Shown here piece by piece: positions 59,630 to 64,000 of a stretch of 64,000 bases of DNA. A model generated the notes under the pieces. It saw only the letters and a list, made by a program, of their open reading frames with translations, made no database searches and had not been told where the DNA came from. The translations under genes and the position numbers were made by a program. How positions within the stretch are numbered: the first letter of the stretch is position 1; each line of letters starts with the position of its first letter. The DNA is from Halobacterium sp. KA-4. GTDB taxonomy: Archaea; Halobacteriota; Halobacteria; Halobacteriales; Halobacteriaceae. The stretch is from positions 1 through 64,000 of the forward strand of contig NZ_JAJJZG010000013.1 in assembly GCF_021028995.1 (NCBI RefSeq). Reading direction: 5' to 3'.

Positions 59630-60282
59630 ATGGACATCTCGAACCTCCCACAAGCCGCCGAAGCCGACGGCGACGGGTTTCGCAAGGAGAACAACCGCTC
59701 CTCGGTATCCCGGTCGACGGGAGCGTGATGATTCGCGCCGGCTCGATGGTCGGTTACACCGGCGAGTTGACGTTCACCGGGAAGTCGACCGCCGAAGGCG
59801 GCCTCACCGGCTTCGTCAAGGAAGCCGTGACCAGCGAAGGGACGCCGGTCATGGTCGCGGAAGGCTCCGGCTACCTCTACGTCGCCGACCGCAGCAAGAA
59901 AGTCCAGATTCTCGACCTCGACGCCGGGGAGTCGCTCTCCGTCAACGGCAACGACGTGCTCGCGTTTGAATCGAACGTCGACTACGAAATCAACACCATC
60001 GGCAGCCTCTCGGGGGCCGCCGCGAGCGGACTGACGAACGTCTACCTCACCGGCCCCGGCGAAGTCGCCATCACGACGCACGGCGACCCGCTGGTCGTGA
60101 CACCGCCCGTGAAGACCGACCCAGACGCGACGGTCGCATGGAGCGACGACCTCTCCCCGTCGTTCTCCGTGAACAAGGCGTTCGAAATTGGGCAGACCTC
60201 CGGCGAGTCCGTCCAGATGGAGTTCACCGCCGACGAGGGATTCGTCGTCTTCCAGCCCCACGAGGAAGGCGGCCAGATGTAG
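59630..60282 (+). pseudogene. AIM24-family gene with an apparent frameshift
   Basis: The ATG at 59630 opens MDISNLPQAAEADGDGFRKE plus NNR, and that frame ends in SSVSRSTGA at a stop. Directly from about 59697, in the -1 frame, the AIM24 core reads LLGIPVDGSVMIRAGSMVGY, GFVKEAVTSEGTPVMVAEGS, GEVAITTHGDPLVVTPPV. The joined protein matches the complete AIM24 at 35775-36431 in length and layout. A single base missing near 59690-59700 explains it. Either the sequence contains an error or the gene is broken; the ATG at 59725 would still make the core. Confidence 0.78.
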
Positions 60283-60289
60283 CGTAGGT

Positions 60290-60700
60290 TCAGGCCTTCA
60301 AGCGGCCGTGCTCGACTTTAATGCACTTGTCCTGAACGACGCGCAGCCCCGCGTCTTCGGCGCGCTGTGCGGCGTCGTCGTCGCGGATGCCGAGTTGCGT
60401 CCAGACAACCTGCACGTCGTCGCGCGCGATAGCCTCGTCGACAATGCCCGCGACCTCCTCGCTGGGCCGGAACACGTCCACGATATCGACCTGTTCGTCG
60501 ACGTCGGACAGCGAGTCGTACGCCTCCCGGTCGAAGATTTCGTCGGCGTACGGGTTCACCGGAATCACGTCGTAGCCGTGGTCGAGAAGGTACTGGGGAA
60601 CGTCGTGGGCGGCCTTCCCCGGCGTCGAGGAGCAGCCGACGACGGCGACGTGGTCGTACCCCAGAATCTCCTCGATTTCGGCGTCGGATTCGATGGGCAT
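60290..60700 (-). CDS. CoA-binding (Rossmann) protein
   Basis: This 136-residue protein has the CoA-binding pattern VAVVGCSSTPGKAAHDVPQY, LLDHGYDVIPVNPYADEIFD, YDSLSDVDEQVDIVDVFRPS and VQVVWTQLGIRDDDAAQRAE, then VVQDKCIKVEHGRL. This is the succinyl-CoA-synthetase-like alpha-domain alone, as in the small CoA-binding family. Its role is unknown; acetylation or CoA-linked regulation is typical for the fold. Confidence 0.92.
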   Translation of the reverse strand: MPIESDAEIEEILGYDHVAVVGCSSTPGKAAHDVPQYLLDHGYDVIPVNPYADEIFDREAYDSLSDVDEQVDIVDVFRPSEEVAGIVDEAIARDDVQVVWTQLGIRDDDAAQRAEDAGLRVVQDKCIKVEHGRLKA

Positions 60701-60731
60701 ACGTTCCTATTGAGCGGCCGCGGCGAAAAAG

Positions 60732-61379
60732 TTACAGGTCGCGCCAGTCGGTGCCGTCGCCGATGCCGACGAGGCGCGCCTCGAAGCCGCCGTCCTCGCG
60801 CTCCCGAATCGTGACGATGCCGTCAAACAGCTGCTTGAGCGTGCTCACCGTCTGCTCGTCGTGGGCGCTGGAGTCGACGACGAACACACCGAGGGCGTCC
60901 GCGCTCTGCACGCGCCCCGTGAACACGTGGAGGAATCGGAACACCGTCTGGAGGTCCGAGTACATCAATAGCGTCGACAGCGAGTGCAGGAGGATGCGGT
61001 TGCGGGTGACGCCGCGCTGCTGGTAGAGCGCGCGCAGTAGTTCGGAGAGCTCGATACCGATGCCGGTGAGGTCCACCGGCGAGGAGGCGTAGCGCACGAG
61101 TTCGGACTCTGTCGCCGTCCCCATCCCCTGCTGTTTGGTGACGCAGTCGACGACGCCCAGCAGCGGCTCGGTGTCGCCGACGTGCTCGGCGAAGTCCTCG
61201 ATGACGCGTTCGGCGCTGTCTTTCGTCGACACGACGATGGCACCCTCGCCTTCCCGAGCGCCGGTCGCGAGGATGTCGAAGCCGAGGTCTCGCTTGCCGC
61301 TCATCGGCGGTCCCTCGACGAGGATGTTGGTCCCCGGGTCGACGTCTACGTCCGAGAAGGCCGCGCCAAGCTCGTACAT
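60732..61379 (-). CDS. DUF7504/RecA-superfamily protein (KaiC-like fold)
   Basis: This 215-residue protein is a paralogue of the one at 55935-56594 (shared DLTGIGIELSELLRALYQQR, HSLSTLLMYSDLQTVFRFLH, GVFVVDSSAHDEQTVSTLKQ). Here the P-loop is canonical: NILVEGPPMSGKRDLGFDIL. This one can therefore bind nucleotide while its relative lacks the Lys. The set probably forms adaptors in sensory signalling. Confidence 0.8.
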   Translation of the reverse strand: MYELGAAFSDVDVDPGTNILVEGPPMSGKRDLGFDILATGAREGEGAIVVSTKDSAERVIEDFAEHVGDTEPLLGVVDCVTKQQGMGTATESELVRYASSPVDLTGIGIELSELLRALYQQRGVTRNRILLHSLSTLLMYSDLQTVFRFLHVFTGRVQSADALGVFVVDSSAHDEQTVSTLKQLFDGIVTIREREDGGFEARLVGIGDGTDWRDL

Positions 61380-61499
61380 TATGCTACCCCTCGCGTCCCG
61401 ACTGCGACCGGGGGGTGGCGTGTCGTCGAGTCGTACTCCCCCGTTCTCATCTGCCCGAAAGATATGCTGATTCGCTTATATTCCTTTTGATTGGCCGGC

Positions 61500-62339
61500 T
61501 CACGGCGCGACCAGCCGACCGACGACGAACGCCACAGCGGCGACGAACGTCCCGGCCTTCAGGAGTTGCTGGCCCGCCTCCGGGTCGTCGAAACTCCGGT
61601 ACGCCGCGGCCAACATCACCGCGTCCGCGGGTGCCACGACGACGAGATACCAGACCCCGAACGTCCCGAACAGGTACGGCACCGGGCTCGCGAGCACGGC
61701 GATTATCAGGAGGGCTGTCCCGAGTACCAGCGCGCGCCGCTCACCAACAACTATAGGGAGCGTCCGCAATCCCTCCTCGCGGTCCCCCTCGATGTCCTCG
61801 ACGTCCTTGATGACCTCGCGCGTAAACGTCGACAGCGCCGCCAGCACCGCAAGCACGCCGCCCGCCAGCGGGTCACCTACGGCCGCCGCGCCGAACAGGA
61901 ATGTGCTCCCAACGAGATATGCCACCAGCGCGTTCCCCGCGCCCGGCAGCCCCTTGAAATACTCCGTGTACGTCACCAGCGCGACGAGGTTCACTGCCGC
62001 GATGCCGAGCGCCAGCGGTGGCAACAACAGCGCGAGCACCATCGCGCCCGCGAACAGCGCGAGGCTGAACACGAGCGTGCCGCGCGCCGACACCGCGCCC
62101 CGCGGAATCGCGCGCTCCGGATTGTTGATGCGGTCGATCTCCCGGTCGAAGTAGTCGTTTATCGCCATCCCCGCCGCTGTCGCGAACCACGTCGCCCCCA
62201 CCGCGGCCGCCGTCGCCGTCGGCTCCGCGAACGCCCCACCCGCGACGAACGCCCCGATGAACGTCAACGCGCCCGCCGCAACCGTGTTCACCGGTCGCGT
62301 GAGCTCCACCAGCCCTCGAACTGTCGCCGCCACGCTCAT
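61500..62339 (-). CDS. UbiA-type geranylgeranylglyceryl-phosphate geranylgeranyltransferase (DGGGP synthase)
   Basis: This protein of about 279 residues starts at MSVAATVRGLVELTRPVNTV; an ATG seven codons earlier exists. The two Asp-rich motifs are NDYFDREID and DVEDIEGDREEGL, with eight or nine membrane helices. It attaches the second geranylgeranyl chain to geranylgeranylglyceryl phosphate, the second ether bond of archaeal lipids, in the membrane. It is essential in all archaea, and this supports the core-chromosome reading of the stretch. Confidence 0.92.
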   Translation of the reverse strand: MSVAATVRGLVELTRPVNTVAAGALTFIGAFVAGGAFAEPTATAAAVGATWFATAAGMAINDYFDREIDRINNPERAIPRGAVSARGTLVFSLALFAGAMVLALLLPPLALGIAAVNLVALVTYTEYFKGLPGAGNALVAYLVGSTFLFGAAAVGDPLAGGVLAVLAALSTFTREVIKDVEDIEGDREEGLRTLPIVVGERRALVLGTALLIIAVLASPVPYLFGTFGVWYLVVVAPADAVMLAAAYRSFDDPEAGQQLLKAGTFVAAVAFVVGRLVAP

Positions 62340-62446
62340 ACCCACGCCTACGCGGACCACCCCGAATAAAGGAGGCGATACAACCGAAACCCGGTCCGCC
62401 CGGAATCACCGGGTTTAAAGCCGACCTCCGTCTACGTTTGCGTGCC

Positions 62447-62521
62447 GGGCGCTTAGCTCAGCTTGGACAGAGCACTTGGCTTCGGACCAAGACGCCGCGG
62501 GTTCAAATCCTGCAGCGCCCA
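62447..62521 (+). tRNA. tRNA-Arg (anticodon TCG)
   Basis: The 75-base cloverleaf has acceptor arms GGGCGCT/AGCGCCC and discriminator A, D-arm AGCTCAGCTTGGACAGAGCA, anticodon arm CTTGG-CTTCGGA-CCAAG with anticodon TCG, and T-arm GCGGGTTCAAATCCTGC. It reads CGA. No intron. The gene ends at an abrupt change to AT-richer, non-core sequence. Confidence 0.95.
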
Positions 62522-62640
62522 TTCGTTGCTCGAACGATCCAAATCCGACAGACAGCGGTACATCGTTTATAAACCGACGTTGGTTTCTGAGTTAGATTTC
62601 GTTCGCTTACCAGACGATTCTGAACTGGGGCGGCTCCGTC
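62522..62640. other. Spacer after the tRNA-Arg
   Basis: AT-richer sequence with no frame. It is a candidate integration junction. No repeat of the tRNA 3' end is visible in the window. Confidence 0.4.
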
Positions 62641-62655
62641 CTGCGATTCGCTATA

Positions 62656-62883
62656 TCCAAACAGGTTCTACGGCGTCTTCAACAATTGGTGATTGTGGGA
62701 GCAAACATAGGCCGTCTCATGCAATGGAGCCGTCCAACCGTTCGCGAACATCTCGGGTAACTTCGCGAACAAGGACTCGTCGAGTACTACGACGAGGAAG
62801 GCGGCATCTACCAGCTCTCTGACCGCGGTCGCGCGTCGCTCGACGGCGACCTCCCGACCGATGACCTCGAAGACGACAGCTGA
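62656..62883 (+). pseudogene. PhiH1-type repressor gene, interrupted
   Basis: The frame reads LRRLQQLVIVGANIGRLMQW, SRPTVREHLG, a stop (62758-62760), LREQGLVEYYDEEGGIYQLS, DRGRASLDGDLPTDDLEDDS and a stop at 62881. This is a PhiH1-like viral repressor winged helix with one in-frame TAA between recognition helix and wing. No start codon is clear. A relic of a provirus regulator next to a tRNA is expected at an integrated element edge. Confidence 0.75.
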
Positions 62884-63138
62884 AGTCCACAACGATCATT
62901 CTCGCTGGACGTTCGACGATTCCTTGCTCACCTCGCGTCTGCTTGCGTTCGGTCACGTACGAACCGAGGGAGTTAGCTTGGAAAAGGCCACAGCGGGCGC
63001 GAACGGAAACAGCGGTTTCGGCTTAGATTATTGTTTTCTGGTTCGAGAGCGCGTCTACCTGCGAACGGAAGTGCGAACGGAAAGCGAACAGGTCCCTGCC
63101 TTGGGTCTCTTCGAACGAAATCTCTACCCGATCTGTGG
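62884..63138. other. Stretch without a convincing gene
   Basis: About 250 bases with weak frames only. The repetition of GCGAACGGAA (63000, 63061 and 63070) stands out. I assign nothing here. Confidence 0.4.
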
Positions 63139-64000
63139 TTAGTATCCTCCTGATAGGACAGAGGGCTTGCGGAAATACTCTGCAAGGTCCTTTTCTACCT
63201 CTGCAGGGGATTTTACGAAGTTCCGTATCCGCTCTTTCACGACATCCGTGGTTATGACGTGCAGTCGAGGGCGTCCTTTGTACTCCTCATTATATTCCTC
63301 TTGTACCTTCCCAACACCTTGCTCAGGCTGATGACCAACGCTTCTCGTAATTCCGCTCACGTTGGTCTCTCTGAATGCCTCGGTGACGAAGAAGGGATAG
63401 AACAACTTCTGGAAGTCACCGCCAATCAACTGCAGATCGTTCCGAATGTTGACTGTTAGGGCCACATCGAGTAGCATTGCAAGCGCGTCTACGTACCAAA
63501 TTACGAGGTTCTCGTTCGCTTTGTAGAACTCGTCCATCTTATCGAAGAATTCGATGTCCTTCTTACCATCAATCTCGTTGACGACGAAAATGTGGGAAAT
63601 GAACTCTGAGTCTAAGTTTCTTCTCGCCCGGCTCAGATACTCTGTATGCTTCCCCTCTGTTTCTTCGCTACCAAACTTCGCGTCATCCCCAGATTTCGTA
63701 TCGACAATGCCACCGACAGTCGCGTACTTATCATCGGGGTCAGGCGCGATATCGGTTATTTTGAAGATTAAGTCTGGAAGCTCATCACCTCGATCGTCCT
63801 CCCCGCCAGCGTCCGGATACGTCGGTGTCAAAGTTGAGAAGGCAGCATAGCCGACCTCTTCGAGTCGCGTTCCAGAACTTTGTTCGAGTTCTTTATTCGC
63901 TCGAAGAAGCCGCATATGGTTGAGTTCAGTGAGCATATATCGGGGATTCGAGTGAATTCTGCCGACTACCTTGTGTGACTCTTCTCCCAGCTCTTCTCGG
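63139..64000 (-). CDS. Probable PD-(D/E)XK nuclease, 5' end beyond the window
   Basis: The frame runs from the stop at 63139 to the window edge, with the upstream codons (REELGEESHKVVGRIHSNPR) still open and protein-like, so the gene starts outside. The N-terminal part (HMRLLRANKELEQSSGTRLE) is followed by DELPDLIFKITDIAPD and IVDTKSGDDAKFG, a possible PD...(D/E)xK active site (Asp then Asp-Thr-Lys). Later parts contain EFISHIFVVNEIDGKKDIEF and NVSGITRSVGHQ. An Alw-type or related restriction endonuclease is possible, but the family is not certain. Confidence 0.6.
   Translation of the reverse strand, partial: REELGEESHKVVGRIHSNPRYMLTELNHMRLLRANKELEQSSGTRLEEVGYAAFSTLTPTYPDAGGEDDRGDELPDLIFKITDIAPDPDDKYATVGGIVDTKSGDDAKFGSEETEGKHTEYLSRARRNLDSEFISHIFVVNEIDGKKDIEFFDKMDEFYKANENLVIWYVDALAMLLDVALTVNIRNDLQLIGGDFQKLFYPFFVTEAFRETNVSGITRSVGHQPEQGVGKVQEEYNEEYKGRPRLHVITTDVVKERIRNFVKSPAEVEKDLAEYFRKPSVLSGGY

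Overview
The window is from a halophilic archaeon (class Halobacteria). Its predicted proteins are strongly acidic, promoters have TATA boxes, and many genes start at or near the expected transcription start. Halobacterial markers include CetZ tubulins, an archaeal SRP (7S) RNA, RNase P protein Rnp4, digeranylgeranylglyceryl-phosphate synthase, PhiH1-repressor-like and DUF7504/RecA-like proteins, and haloarchaeal IS200/IS605 elements with TnpB. The sequence alone does not fix the genus.

The left part (about 1-31 kb) is an accessory, plasmid-like or island-like region. It holds: (i) iterons around 2.3-3.1 kb that change orientation, with an Orc1/Cdc6 gene at 6.5-7.5 kb that has lost its Walker A end; (ii) between them, a tightly coupled operon (3.77-6.48 kb) of a small zinc-finger protein, a Cas7/Csm3-like RAMP protein, an unrecognised protein and a two-loop Cas5/Csm4-like RAMP protein, with no cas nuclease and no CRISPR array in view; (iii) four copies (10.7-20.8 kb) of a two-gene module of a winged-helix regulator and a small His/Trp/Asp-rich partner, looking like a toxin-antitoxin or TumA/TumE-type pair; (iv) intact tnpB genes and many decayed tnpB pieces, right ends and palindromic non-autonomous repeats; (v) a HerA/VirD4-like ATPase with its usual upstream partner, and just beyond it six copies of a CTGTCTGGACAG iteron.

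From about 28 to 39 kb lie cell-envelope genes: lipoproteins, membrane proteins, two tandem CetZ genes, an AIM24 protein, and an operon of a lipoprotein, an SppA-like protease and a membrane-anchored DUF4350-like protein.

From about 39 to 62.5 kb the window looks like core chromosome. There is a four-gene Liv-type ABC importer without its binding protein, next to glnK-amtB (nitrogen uptake). After it come DoxX, an esterase and two glyoxalase-fold proteins, DUF2797, two glycosyltransferases, rnp4-yhbY-mscS, an ArsR regulator with its own operator, sensor/RecA-like signalling genes, the SRP RNA, a TrpRS-like protein, a cysteine synthase, a second AIM24 gene with an apparent frameshift, a CoA-binding protein and the UbiA-type lipid prenyltransferase.

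A tRNA-Arg(TCG) at 62.45 kb marks the end of this core stretch. To its right lie a broken PhiH1-type repressor gene and a probable PD-(D/E)XK nuclease running off the window, as expected for an element integrated at a tRNA.
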